Notes under the pieces: generated by a model
What the model was told of the DNA's origin: nothing
Seen by the model: only the letters and a program-made list of their open reading frames with translations
The model's database searches: none
In this document: positions 1-10,561 of the stretch, in pieces
Numbering within the stretch: the stretch's first letter is position 1
Layout of the letters: every line of letters begins with the position of its first letter
Assembly (NCBI GenBank): GCA_009731375.1
Contig: BJOX01000303.1
Span: 128,750 to 192,749, forward strand
Source: Paulinella micropora
Taxonomy: Eukaryota; Cercozoa; Imbricatea; Euglyphida
Direction of reading: 5' to 3'
DNA: 64,000 bases
Program-made: the position numbers and the translations under genes

Positions 1-326
1 AAGTTGCTCCTCTACCTTAACGGAGCAATCTGTTTCGTCAGAGAAGCGTGGGTTCCCGCAGATTTTACAAGCAAGGAAATTCTCGGGATTTTCGTTGAAA
101 GTACACACTTCGCAAGACCACAGTGACTCCTTCTCCTTGATGTCTGCAGGCAGGTTCACTTGGAATGGAGAGAACAAACAATCTTCAGGCCGCTCCACTT
201 TGGCGCTTGGTTCTTTCTTGGCTTTTTTCGTACGCTTCTTGTGGGCTTCGTCATCGGAGTCAGATGTTAATATTTCTACCACCTCCAGTGCTCTTTTCAG
301 CGTGCCCACTTTGCCAAGCTCGAGTG
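1..326 (-). pseudogene. Truncated duplicate of the RanBP2-type zinc-finger gene
   Basis: This stretch reads identically to 5977-6302 as far as I can follow it. It carries the middle of the zinc-finger gene annotated at 5527-6462, including the zinc finger itself, on the minus strand. Identity stops abruptly at CGAGTG, where the sequence becomes a GT/GA microsatellite. It is therefore a broken copy, a recombination product, or an assembly duplicate; the rest may continue left of the window. Confidence 0.8.
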
Positions 327-434
327 TGTGTGAGAGAGACAGTGTGTGTGTGTGTGTGTGATTGTGTGTGTGTGTATGTGTGTGTGTGTGTTCGAGCGAG
401 CGAGCGAAAGAGAGAGAGAGAGAGAATGAAAAGA

Positions 435-484
<50 letters not shown>

Positions 485-575
485 GAGAGAATGAGAGAGA
501 ATGAGAGAGACAGAGAGAGAGAATGAGAGAGAGAGAGAGAGACAGAGAGAGAGACAGAGAGAGAGGCGGCGACGC
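327..575. repeat. GT then GA microsatellite
   Basis: Runs of GT followed by long GA tracts with occasional AATGAGAGAG and GACAGAGAG interruptions. ORFs through it are pure repeat translations (VCVCV, ERERE) and are not genes. Confidence 0.95.
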
Positions 576-610
576 AGGCGCAACAGCAATTGCAAAGGCC
601 CTGCAGGTAC

Positions 611-694
611 CTTAAGCGCGTCTGCAAACGCTGCTGCACCTTGATCTTCAATGTTGTTGTCTGTAATATTTAGAGTCTGCAGAACCTTGTTTGC
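611..694 (-). CDS. LRR exon (ribonuclease-inhibitor type), 28 codons
   Basis: An 84-nt exon on the minus strand between an acceptor ending CTGCAG and a donor AAG|GTACC. It encodes one 28-residue leucine-rich repeat with the RI/NLRC3-like signature: L-Q-T-L-N-I, then N-N-I, then GAAAFADALK. Exons of exactly one LRR are typical of this class of gene. Which gene it belongs to cannot be decided because neighbouring repeats lie in both orientations. Confidence 0.65.
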
Positions 695-774
695 CTGCAG
701 TGACATCACAAATACAATTTGTTAGACATGCTACCGCGCCGGTAGCATCCCTATCAAGTTTTTTTTGCATGCAG

Positions 775-858
775 ATGAACACTTCGCTTCGAGAGCTGCA
801 CATGCAATCTAACGGTATTGGAGCCGAAGGTGCGAGGGCCTTTGGCGAAGCTCTGAAG
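775..858 (+). CDS. LRR exon (ribonuclease-inhibitor type), 28 codons
   Basis: An 84-nt exon on the plus strand, preceded by a strong polypyrimidine tract and GCATGCAG acceptor and followed by the donor AAG|GTACC. It encodes one LRR: LRELHMQSNGIG then EGARAFGEALK. It faces the next exon (863-946, minus strand) tail to tail, and the two share one palindromic GGTACC as their donor sites. Confidence 0.65.
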
Positions 859-862
859 GTAC

Positions 863-946
863 CTTGATAGCATCTGCTATTGACTGCGCATCTTGTGGTC
901 CGATGCGGTTGCCGCCAATATCGAGAGTGGTGAGGGTTGAGTTCAC
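863..946 (-). CDS. LRR exon (ribonuclease-inhibitor type), 28 codons
   Basis: A third 84-nt exon, minus strand, with acceptor TTTAG and donor AAG|GTACC. It encodes an LRR with LTTLDIGGNRIG and AQSIADAIK. The flanking intron-like sequence shares the 15-mer GACATGCTACCGCGC (near 725 and 975) with the neighbouring intron, so exon and intron were duplicated together. Confidence 0.6.
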
Positions 947-1035
947 CTAAACAACCCACAAGCTTGTCTTTGACATGCTACCGCGCGACTTAGCATTCAT
1001 CGGCTCCCTGGCGTGTGGCATGTTTGCATTGGTCG

Positions 1036-1156
1036 CTTAGTTTCGTCTCTCTCTCTCTATATATATATATATATCTTCTTCTTGCTGCTTTCTTTCTTTC
1101 TTTCTTTCTTTCTTTCTCTCTGTCTCTCTGTCTCTCTGTCTCTCTGTCTCTCTGTG

Positions 1157-1202
<46 letters not shown>

Positions 1203-1293
1203 CCTCCCTCTTTCTCTCTCTCTCTCTCTCTCTCTCCCTCAGTCTTTCTCTCTCTCTCTCAGTCTTTCTCTCTCTCTCTCAGTCTTTCTCTCT

Positions 1294-1325
<32 letters not shown>

Positions 1326-1366
1326 TTCTCTGTCTCTTTCTCTCTCTCTCTCTTTCTCTGTCTCTT

Positions 1367-1421
<55 letters not shown>

Positions 1422-1475
1422 CTTTCTCTCTCTTTCTCTCTCTTTCTCTCTCTTTCTCTCTCTTTCTCTCTCTTT

Positions 1476-1512
<37 letters not shown>

Positions 1513-1687
1513 TTTTCTCTCTCTCTCTTTCTCTCTTTCTCTCTCTCTCTCTCTTTCTCTCTGTTTCTCTCTCTTTCTCTTTCTTTCTTTCTTTCTCTCT
1601 CTGTCTGTCTCTCTCTCTCTCTTTTTCTCTCTTTCAAACTCTTTCTCTCTCTTTCTCTCTTTCTCTCTTCTCTCTCTCTCTCTCTCC
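1036..1687. repeat. Long CT/TTTC microsatellite
   Basis: About 650 bp of CT with CTTT interruptions, preceded by a short TA run. The long SLSLSLS and ERERER ORFs here are repeat artefacts on both strands. From 1688 to 2220 I see no gene. Confidence 0.97.
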
Positions 1688-2220
1688 ATGAATACATGTA
1701 AGCTTACTTCTCTGTCATATGACAATGTACATGAATTACGCGTGTTTACTAATACTATCGTGTAACGCTGATTGGTAGATGGGCCCTACTGCAGGCAAAT
1801 TTACCAAGCGCTTCGGCCTGCGCAAAGTTGTCACGTCAAGTAGACCAATCGATTTGCTGACAACCAGGAGAGTCGTCATCCGCAAATATTAGAGGAATCA
1901 ATTTAGTACTAGGGGTGTGCCAAGCGATGGGTTTGGAATGATTGCGGATTTGAGGCTGACTGGAAAAATGGAGGAAGAACCCCCCCCCCCAAAAAAAAAT
2001 GCTAAACTAGCACCAAAATTTTTCGTAAGCATATTGGAAGATGGTAGAGGCGAAAGTTCGGTGATGTCAAATATAGATGGGATGGCCGGCAAAAGCATAT
2101 TCCATGCATACGTTGACCAAATATTTTGTGTCTGTGTAGCAAAATATTGCATTTGGGACAAATATTTGCATTGCAACCATCTGGCATATTCCGTTGCCAC
2201 CAAATATTTGCGTTGCATAC

Positions 2221-2563
2221 GTACAGAGATACATACATACATACATACATATTTACATGCATACATACATACAGATATGCATACACACATACATACATAC
2301 ATACACACATATGCATACATACACAGCTGCATACATAGAAACAGTTCATACATACATACATATATTGCATGTATTATGTACATACATATGTCTGGCTGCT
2401 CTAACCAGGTCGCAGCCATCGGCGGAGTGGCACCAGTGGCCGTTTTCCTTGCATCCTTCTCCAAAGAGGTATGTATGAATGTATGTATGTATGTATGTAT
2501 GTGTGAATGTATGCGTCACGGTATGCGTATGATTCATATCATGTGCATTCACGCATGCACACA
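2221..2563. repeat. CATA/TGTA tetranucleotide repeats
   Basis: CATACATA-type repeats (2221-2395) and TGTATGTA-type repeats (2466-2520) flank about 70 bp of non-repetitive sequence at 2396-2465. That piece could be a short exon, since it ends at a possible GTATGT donor, but one exon-like island is not enough to call a gene. Confidence 0.9.
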
Positions 2564-2565
2564 TA

Positions 2566-2703
2566 CAACAGCAACAACAGCGACAGCAACAACAACAGCA
2601 ACAACAACAGCAACAACAACAGCAACAACAACAGCAACAGCAACAACAACAACAACAACAACAAGAACAACAACAACAACAGCAGAAACAACAACAACAA
2701 AAA
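2566..2703. repeat. CAA/CAG trinucleotide repeat
   Basis: A nearly pure CAA/CAG tract. The poly-Asn/poly-Leu/poly-Thr ORFs over it are artefacts. From 2704 to 3190 there are scattered CATA and ACATA repeats and no supportable gene. Confidence 0.95.
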
Positions 2704-3190
2704 CGATGACGACGACGACCCTACTGCGCTTGATTCATGCGGTGGTAGGTTTGGCACCTGTACCTGCTGTTCATGATCATCGGGATAGGAGCGCCTTTCC
2801 AGTATATACCAGCTGTGTGCTCTGTCAACATGATGTTTCCCCCAAGCACCCGCGGGTACAGCTGTACATAAATGAATACATACATAACAAACATCACATA
2901 GATAATTAGATGATATACATACATACTTACACACACAGAGATAAATGCATACTCAACATAACGTAACATAACATAACATAACAGAACATACAAGGACATG
3001 ACATACATAGCACGCCCGATGCTTTGCATACATGATATAAATGCTGCGTGTATTAAATACAAATAATTTGCATCAATTCATGCATACATAGTACATTCAC
3101 AGACAAATACATGCATGCAGCTCAAGCTCTCCACGAAAAAATAAATAAATAAATAAATAAGTAAATAAGTAAATATATATGTATATATAT

Positions 3191-4962
3191 ATACATACAT
3201 GTACATATACATCACCCTTATTTTCTTATGAAGCCAGTTGAGAATTCGACACAGTATGTCTCAATAAACATCTGTACCAAACCACTTTTCGCCAAAATGT
3301 AAACTGACTGAGCACCATGCAATTGAAATCCGGTCCCCGAGAGAGGTGTGAAAATGAGAAAAATCGATGTTTCACTTACAAAGTAAGTGCTACAAGGCTG
3401 GAAATTAGCTCAAATATGTTACTTTATCATCCTACTTATGTGAAAAAAAATTCTGTTGTTGAAAACGATGGAATCTATGAAATCGAAAATTTCGTTTTTG
3501 GTTCAGACAGACCTCAGTGGACTCATTCCCCTGTACATTTCGAAAACGATGCTCCTCCATCTACTTTATGAATGGAAATGCATCTACAGGTCACAGATAC
3601 GTGGTTAAACACAAAAAATTGGAAGAGAAGGCACTACAAAAAAATGAGCAGGGGTTTGAGTCCAGCGCATTCGAGATGCAAAAAAGCTGAAACACTCATT
3701 TTGAGATTTTGAGCCTTACAGCAAATATTAACAAAACTTGATCCCTCTTACACACGCTTAGAATGCATCACTGGTATACGACAGTGGAAGCGTTCAAGTT
3801 CTAAGCAGGCTGAAAGCCTTGTGCATGGCATTCTGAACACCAATATTGACTGAATTCGTTATGTAAGTCACAGTTTTCTCAGCCTCTAGGCTTTCTCGCC
3901 ACAAACCGTCTGGAGGAAATACGAAATGCAATCATGGTAATCGAATCATGGCAGGTACTTTCTAGATTTGTTTCTGCTCATTTGGAGACAAGGTTCATTT
4001 TTTCATTTTGTCAGAGTGAAAATTGAAGGTATTTTGCTAGCATTTTTTGTAGCGAGGAAGGCAAGAAACCGGACAAAAATTTATGAACGGTATTGAAAGA
4101 GTGATTATCGAAACATATTCAAAGTTAATAATCAATATGCACAGAACGCTATGTGGAGAGAGTTCTCTATTGTTTAAGATTCCAAACTAGTTTGGCAAGC
4201 ATGGTCTTCCTAGTTTGGCCGGTCCAGGCCAAGCACCGCAAAATCAGCAGGGGACACTGCTGATTTTAGCCAGGGCGAACGAAATGTCACGAGTCAAAAA
4301 GAAGGGGAGCGGAGGAACTGAAAAGTAGAGATTGAGTCTCAGTGTTTAAATCGTTCTCAAGTGATAGTAAATTTAATAGATAATTAATCATTCTATGGAA
4401 CACATATAAAAAATACAAATGCTTTCAAGTTCAAGTTCAATAAATATTAATATATTTTACTAAAGTTTGCCCTGTTTCTGCTTATGTCAAAAATCAACTG
4501 TGACTTAAACATGTGTTTTCACAAGGTTGTGAAATCAAAATATTAGATTTGCATTCCATAATATTAATATAATAATTCTTTAACAAAACACACAACTTTC
4601 ACAGCACCAATGAGATTACTTATTTCAAAATCTGTTCCTCACAACTAACAGCATCGGGACGACATATGCAAGTTCTTCATTCATTGCCAGTGTCACGGTT
4701 CCTTACACATCAGAAACTGAGTTAGGTGTATAGGATCAGGGCCTCTGACAGTATTTTTCCAGTGTTATTTCCCAGGCCCAGCTCGAGCAACTTGAAAAAC
4801 ACAGTATAATTTCCTACCTGGCCGCAATCGTCACGTGAAACTTCACGCTCAAAAATGTTGGGGCCGGCTTGAACATGAAATTTTTGAGATTGATGTTTGA
4901 GGTAAGTTTTGAACGTCTTGCACCGCTAAATTTCATATATTTAATAGAATCCTTTTGCAAGT
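3191..4962. repeat. Dispersed repeat, copy 1 (about 1.77 kb)
   Basis: It matches 60451-62223 in the same orientation with only a handful of differences (for example TTAACAAAAC against TTGACAAAAC). It begins at a TA/CATACATG microsatellite and ends at CTTTTGCAAGT, after which the copies diverge completely. It holds no convincing protein; the 84-residue ORF at 3317 is partly conserved only because the whole repeat is. It could be a long terminal repeat or part of a larger non-coding transposon. No target-site duplication was found. Confidence 0.85.
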
Positions 4963-5526
4963 CACAGTGACATTGAAGTTCAATATTGAAATATTATAAT
5001 TTCATAACTTTGAAAAAAATATAAGACAAAACTTTATTAGCATTTTGATACTGCTGACGACATTCAAGACAAAAAATGATGAGCGTTTTGGTTTTGGTTG
5101 ACATCTTGGTTTTAAATGAAAAATTCATTTTTGGTGAAAATTTAAGTTTTGTGTTAATTTTCATTTTTTGGCTGCCAGAATTCTGATTTTGTATGATATT
5201 AATATTAATATTAATATTATTATTAACAATCATCTTCATTTTTTGTTGGCGTTCAAACTATTACAGTATTTTAAATCATATTAATATTAGTATTATAATT
5301 AATATTGATTAATAATTATTAGTACCTCGTAATAATAAAATAGAATTGAACTTAAATTATGTCACTAGTGTTTAATAAAATTACAATTTACGCAATTACT
5401 GTTTGAATACAATATTAATATTAGCCACCCATACTAGCCATAGAGGCAGGCTGATTACTCACTAGTTAGTCTAGACTATTTAGTTTAGACTATAGCTACT
5501 GTTTCAGATCAGCTTACGACCAAGTT
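4963..5526. other. AT-rich gene-free stretch
   Basis: Very AT-rich sequence with repeated ATTAATATTAATATT-like strings. The 81-residue ORF at 4994-5239 is low complexity (NNNINININ, then K/T/F rich). I see no gene, RNA or obvious regulatory element. Confidence 0.6.
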
Positions 5527-6462
5527 TCACTTCGTGCGGGGGGCCTTAACTGCCCGTGCCTTCAACTCATTCAGAAGTTGTTGCTGATCTGCAGTGGAGA
5601 TCATGTCGTTTTCCAAATGAAAAGTGTCGATCAGACAACCTTCAGCGTCGACCCCCACAACGTATGCTTTGTATCTGTTGTCGTTGTTTTCCTTCGTAAT
5701 TTTTTTATATGGTAGCTCCTCCGTTTCTTCAATTCCCTGCTTCAAAACCCACGAAGGCTCGAACTTCATATTGACCCNNNNNNNNNNNNNNNNNNNNNNN
5801 NNNNNNNNNNNNNNNNNNNNNNNNNNNNNNNNNNNNNNNNNNNNNNNNNNNNNNNNNNNNNNNNNNNNNNNNNNNNNNNNNNNNNNNNAAGAAAGCGACG
5901 CTGAATTTAGGCATGACTTCTTGCCGCTGTCAGCTGCAGGGTTGTAGTCGCTGTCGTCGTCGCTGAAAAAAAGGAGAAGTTGCTCCTCTACCTTAACGGA
6001 GCAATCTGTTTCGTCAGAGAAGCGTGGGTTCCCGCAGATTTTACAAGCAAGGAAATTCTCGGGATTTTCGTTGAAAGTACACACTTCGCAAGACCACAGT
6101 GACTCCTTCTCCTTGATGTCTGCAGGCAGGTTCACTTGGAATGGAGAGAACAAACAATCTTCAGGCCGCTCCACTTTGGCGCTTGGTTCTTTCTTGGCTT
6201 TTTTCGTACGCTTCTTGTGGGCTTCGTCATCGGAGTCAGATGTTAATATTTCTACCACCTCCAGTGCTCTTTTCAGCGTGCCCACTTTGCCAAGCTCGAG
6301 TGGAGGAGGACTTGGATCAGCTCCTGTGATAGCTGCTGCTAAAGGTCCCAACACTTTTTTAATCCCTGGATGCGTAGGATTCTTCAACCGCCGTTGCTTT
6401 CGCTTCGGGATTGCTTCTGGTAGCGCAGTTATCGTTATCGCAAGGGCCCCGCGGGGCAGCAT
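5527..6462 (-). CDS. RanBP2-type zinc-finger protein (gap inside)
   Basis: The minus-strand ORF has, in order: a basic N-terminus (IPKRKQRRLK); an acidic/basic linker with a nuclear-localisation-like stretch (HKKRTKKAKK); one RanBP2-type zinc finger (W-S-C-E-V-C-T-F-N, later C-K-I-C-G-N-P-R); an acidic DDDSD segment; and, beyond a 111-base run of N (5778-5888), a C-terminal region ending KAPRTK. The family binds ubiquitin or single-stranded RNA; which applies here is unknown. The Met at 6462 lies in GC-rich sequence that belongs to the neighbouring viral block, so the true N-terminus is uncertain. A partial second copy lies at 1-326. Confidence 0.65.
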   Translation of the reverse strand: MLPRGALAITITALPEAIPKRKQRRLKNPTHPGIKKVLGPLAAAITGADPSPPPLELGKVGTLKRALEVVEILTSDSDDEAHKKRTKKAKKEPSAKVERPEDCLFSPFQVNLPADIKEKESLWSCEVCTFNENPENFLACKICGNPRFSDETDCSVKVEEQLLLFFSDDDSDYNPAADSGKKSCLNSASLSXXXXXXXXXXXXXXXXXXXXXXXXXXXXXXXXXXXXXXVNMKFEPSWVLKQGIEETEELPYKKITKENNDNRYKAYVVGVDAEGCLIDTFHLENDMISTADQQQLLNELKARAVKAPRTK

Positions 6463-8702
6463 ACTGGGGCGCGCTGGGCAGGGCCGTCGGGCTGGTGCTC
6501 GGCGACGCACACCTGCACCAGCTCGTCCTCGGCCGGGGCCGCGGGTACGGGCCGGGCCAACAGCTGTAGCTGGCCTGGCTCGAGCAGGAGCTGGCCCAGC
6601 TCGACGCGTCTTGCTTCCCCTGGGCCAGCAGTGACTCGGTCCGCGTAGACCACCTGGTGTGCCACCGCCTAGTTCTCCAGGGTAGGCTATCTCTCCGGCC
6701 GGCGCCCCTGTCCCTGGAGTTCTTGGGGGCGGCCGCGACGCCGGTGCACCCCTTGCTGTCGAGCGTACAGAAGCTGTCGTTCATAGAAATGGAGCTGCGC
6801 CGGGGGATGGGTGGTGGCGATCAGGGCCCCGCCTTAGAACTCTGGAGCTGGACGGCACTGCTCGAGCTGGTGTTGGCGCGGGCGGGAGCCAACGCCGAGG
6901 AGCTTCGTCTCTCGGCGCGGGACTGTCAAGAGCTCACCTCTGTCAGCACTGGGCAGGACACGGAAGCGCAGAAGCCAGTGGAGGTGGACCTAGTGCGCTC
7001 CGCCAGCCACGGCCTCTGCGTGTTGCTAGGGCGCAGTGGGCTGTCCCTGACTGTCGAGCAATGCCCCGGCCTGCCTTTCCTGTGCTTTCCGCAGCTTGAG
7101 TCAGCTGCTGACCACGTCTCGCTGGTGCTGAAACGTTGTCCCGCCCTCACGCAATTCGCTTTCCCCAAGCTCCGGAAGACCCGGAACCTCAGCCTAGAAG
7201 TAGGTGAAAGGGAGGCGGAGGGCGGCCTGGCGGCGCTGACGCTGCTGGCTTTGCCCCTGCTGGCTGAGGTAGCAGGGGAGCTCAGGCTGAGTGTCGTACA
7301 GTGCCAGGGTCTGGACGAGTGCAATCTGCCGAGCCTACTGGCCTGCCAGTCCTTGTGCCTACGGTTCGAGCAAGACGGGGCGCTGCGCGGGTGCGGCCTG
7401 CCACTGCTGTCGGCGGTTGAGGCCCCTGGCGCGCAGGCGGCGGTGGCAGCGGACGCTGGCGGTGCGTTACCGGACTGGGGCGAGGCTCCCGCCGCCCCGC
7501 ACGAAGCTCCGCCCCGGCGCCGGCGGACGGCGGCCCCGGAGGCCCCGCGGGCACCGGGGCTTAGCGCCTCCTTCGTCGGTTGCGAAGCAATGCAGTATTT
7601 CCGGCTGCCGGCCCTCCCGCTAGGCGAGGCACTTGTCCTCAGCTTTGATCAGTGCCTACAATTCACTGAATTTGGCCTGCCCTTACTATCAGCCACGAGC
7701 AGCCAGCTGGAAGCGCGCTTTGCCGACTGCCCAGAGCTACCGGGAGTGGAGCTGCCGGAGCTAAAGTCGGTGGGAACAACCCTTTCGCTGAGTTTCTCTG
7801 TTTGCCGCAAGCTATCCAAGTGCCTGCTACCAAGGCTAGAACAGGTGCAGGGAGACATTCAACTCGCTTTCTACGAATGCCTAGAACTGGTCGAATGCAG
7901 GCTGGCAGCCCTGGCCTCGGTCGGCCGCAACGTCTACCTGACGTTTGAGGACTGCGGCAGTCTCCAGACCTGTAGCCTACCTAGGCTACGGAGCCTCTGC
8001 CAGCCAACGAGCGGCCCGTCATCGGCGGTAACGCAGTTGCCGCCACACGCAGATATCAGGCAGTTGGTGCAACAGGCAGGCGGCTCACTCGAGGTGACGT
8101 TCAACAGGTGCGCTGCCCTGGAGAACTTCATAGTGCCCGGGCAAGGGGCTAAGGGCACGGCAGAAGGACCGACACTTGTTCTCAGGGATCTGTGCATCTA
8201 CATGGTAGACTGTCAGTCCTTGTCGTGCCTGGACTTGCCGAAGGAGCTACCGGAGTGCCTGAGGCTGATGCTGACGCTGACTCGCTGCCACAAGCTCGAG
8301 GCACTATCGATACCAGCCCTGCCGAAGGTCAGAGAGTTGCTGCTGTTGGTTGAAGACTGCAAATTGCTACAGAGGCTCTCGCTGCACACGCTCGGGCAAG
8401 GCTGCAGATTCCTCATCGTGCAAGTAACAGAATGTCCGTTGCTAGAGGAACTACTTATTTCAGACCCGGAGCTGGTCGACAGCGCAGACGTCGTGGTAGG
8501 GCCCTGCGAGAAACTAAAGTTAACCCAAGAGTGGCGTTCCCAGAGTGTCTTGGCCCTGCGAGACCTGAGTGAACGTCTCGCTGGGCTGCGGGGGGCCCCG
8601 GGGTCAGTCCAAGAGTGGAAACCTCAGAGTGCCTCGGCCCTGCAGCAACAGCCGGGTGAACGTCACAGTCGGAAGGGGCCCAAGAGAGCAAAGATCGAGT
8701 AG
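6453..8702 (+). pseudogene. Leucine-rich-repeat protein, 5' truncated, one in-frame stop
   Basis: About 700 codons made mostly of irregular repeats of about 24 residues with the pattern L-x-L-x-F-x-x-C-x-x-L-x-x-x-x-L-P-x-L, resembling the LRR_5/BspA-like class rather than the RI-like exons at the left edge. The frame is open from the GC junction at 6453, with a single TAG at 6567-6569. The first ATG after that is 6789, but coding character clearly begins earlier, so the 5' end appears cut off at the junction. A Pro/Arg/Ala-rich insert lies around 7420-7560. The C-terminus is basic (RKGPKRAKIE), possibly a nuclear signal. Viral LRR proteins commonly mediate protein binding; next to an F-box gene it may be a substrate-recognition partner (inference). 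Confidence 0.6.
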
Positions 8703-8881
8703 GCTCGGTGTGTCTCCAGGAAGGAGAAAGAGTGCAGCGCTCTTCGCCCCGTGGTTTAATTAAAGTAGTAGCTACACGGTCAGCCGGACACCGAACACCC
8801 CAGCCGGCCTCTCTCTCGCTCTCTCTCTCTTTCTTTGTCTCTCGCTGGCCTCCCGGCGGCCGCGGCGCGACCCAGGGGGGT
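8703..8881. other. Convergent intergenic spacer with CT tract
   Basis: Spacer between the LRR gene and the converging ribonucleotide reductase gene. It contains a short CTCTCT tract at about 8810-8845. No feature beyond that is visible. Confidence 0.6.
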
Positions 8882-10207
8882 TCAAAAGTCCACGTTAGTG
8901 TCGAAGTGGTGGTGGTTGACCCCTTGCAGCGCGGCCACGACCCCGCTCCGGCCCGCGTACGAGGCCTCGCGGCGCTCGAAAAAGTTAGCAGACGTCCGCA
9001 TCGAGATCATGTCCATCCAAGGGAAGGGGTTCTCGGCGTGCCAGAGCTTGGCGTAGCCCAGGGCCACGAGCAGCCGGTCCGTGATCATCTTCACGTACTC
9101 AAGCAGGGGCTCGGCGTTCAGCCCAATGAGCTCGGTGGGCAGGCTGGCTCGCACAAACTCGGTCTCGACCGCCAGGGCGCTCCGGGTCAGGGCGTGGACG
9201 GTGGCCGCGGGCAGCCGGAACTCGGGCTCCAAATACTGGGTGTAGAGCAGGCACGCAAAGTCACAGTGCAATCCCTCGTCCCGGCTGATCCACAGGTTGG
9301 AGGCCGCCAGCCCGGGCAGCAGGTTGCGTTTCTTGAAATAGAACACGCCGCAGAAGGAAGCAGAGAAGAAAACCCCCTCGACGAAGGCGAAGGCCACCAG
9401 GCGTTGCGCAAAGGGTGCGTCGCTGCGCATCCACTCTAGCGCCCAGTCGGCCTTGGCGCGCACCGCCGGCAGCGTGTCGATGGTGCGGAACAGCTCCTGC
9501 TTCCGCGCCGCGCCGGCCACCAGGGTCTCGATCAGCAGGCTGTACATCTCGGAGTGAATGGCTTCCATGCACAGCTGGACGCTGTAGAAGCACCTGATCT
9601 CCGGCACCTGGATCTCTTGCTGGAAGCGCAATCACAGGTTCTCCATCACGATGCCGTCGCTGGCGGCAAAGAAGGCCAGGATCATATCCACGTACCCACG
9701 CTCACTAGGCGTCAGCTTCTCCTTGTAGTGCAGTGCGTCCTCGCTCAGGTCCACCTCCTCAACCGTCCAGAAACTCGCGAGGTGCTGCTTGTACATCTTG
9801 TACGCCGCGGGGTACCGGATAGGGAAGAGGGTGTAATTCGTGTCACTTCGGGCCAAGAGGCGGGCCCCCCCCGCGATCGGCCCGCTGGAGGGNNNNNNNN
9901 NNNNNNNNNNNNNNNNNNNNNNNNNNNNNNNNNNNNNNNNNNNNNNGGTGTTCGGGGGGGGGGCGAGCTTTCTTTTCTGGTGGCTGGGCCCGTTGGACAG
10001 CGTCCCGGCGGCCGCGGCGGCCGCGGCGGCCGCGGCGGAGCCGTCCCCCGCCAGTGTGTCCGGGGGGGCGAGCTTTCTTTTCTGGTGGCTGGGCCCGTTG
10101 GACCACGCCCCTAGTGGCGACGCCGCTTCTTCGGACAACGGCCCGGCGGGCGCAGCGGCGGACGCAGCGGCCGTCGTCGTGCCGGGGTGCCGCTCGGGGT
10201 CCGCCAT
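8882..10207 (-). pseudogene. Ribonucleotide reductase small subunit, copy A
   Basis: Class I ribonucleotide reductase R2: makes the tyrosyl radical used by the large subunit to produce deoxynucleotides. Visible family marks: N-terminal FPIRYPAAYKMYKQHLASFW, the VDLSEDA metal-ligand region, FFAASDGIVMENL, CFYSVQ with the radical Tyr, the E-x-I-H-S-E-M-Y-S-L-L-I helix, SRDEGLHCDF, and an acidic C-terminal tail ending VDF that would dock on the large subunit. A single TGA (9632-9634) interrupts the frame directly after ENL. The N-terminal extension is unusual: Ala/Pro rich, with the block SNGPSHQKRKLAPP twice around a poly-Ala run and a 54-base N gap (9893-9946). The start at 10207 gives MADPERHPG. 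No large subunit was found in the window. Confidence 0.88.
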
Positions 10208-10353
10208 GTCGTTGGCTGTCCAGGCTCGAGGCAGAAAAATGAACGGTCCTCCAGCCCCCCGTGCCATGCCCAAGCCCCCAGAGAGAGGCTGCGGCCGGCG
10301 TGCACGGTGGCTGCGCTCTGCCCCTCCCCCCTGGGAGCCGGCCTGCCCCCCCC

Positions 10354-10488
10354 NNNNNNNNNNNNNNNNNNNNNNNNNNNNNNNNNNNNNNNNNNNNNNN
10401 NNNNNNNNNNNNNNNNNNNNNNNNNNNNNNNNNNNNNNNNNNNNNNNNNNNNNNNNNNNNNNNNNNNNNNNNNNNNNNNNNNNNNNNN
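10354..10488. other. Assembly gap (135 N) in poly-C
   Basis: A run of N bounded by C homopolymers, inside the divergent promoter region between ribonucleotide reductase copy A and the histone-tail gene. Any promoter elements there are unreadable. Confidence 0.95.
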
Positions 10489-10561
10489 CCCCCCCCCCCC
10501 GGGCGGCACTGCGGCACACGAGCGCCCAGCGCTTCACTTTTTCGCGGCCACTGCCACTACC

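Noticed and set aside
1013-1765. Long ORFs on both strands (SLSLSL, ERERER)
   Set aside because: Pure translation of the CT microsatellite. The same applies to 260-709, 46769-47919 and 47705-47992.
2507-2934. Poly-Asn/Leu/Thr ORFs
   Set aside because: They translate the CAA/CAG tract and have no conserved text outside it.
7282-8763. Alternative-frame ORFs inside the viral LRR gene
   Set aside because: Shadow frames of GC-rich coding sequence. Only the main frame has the regular LRR pattern.
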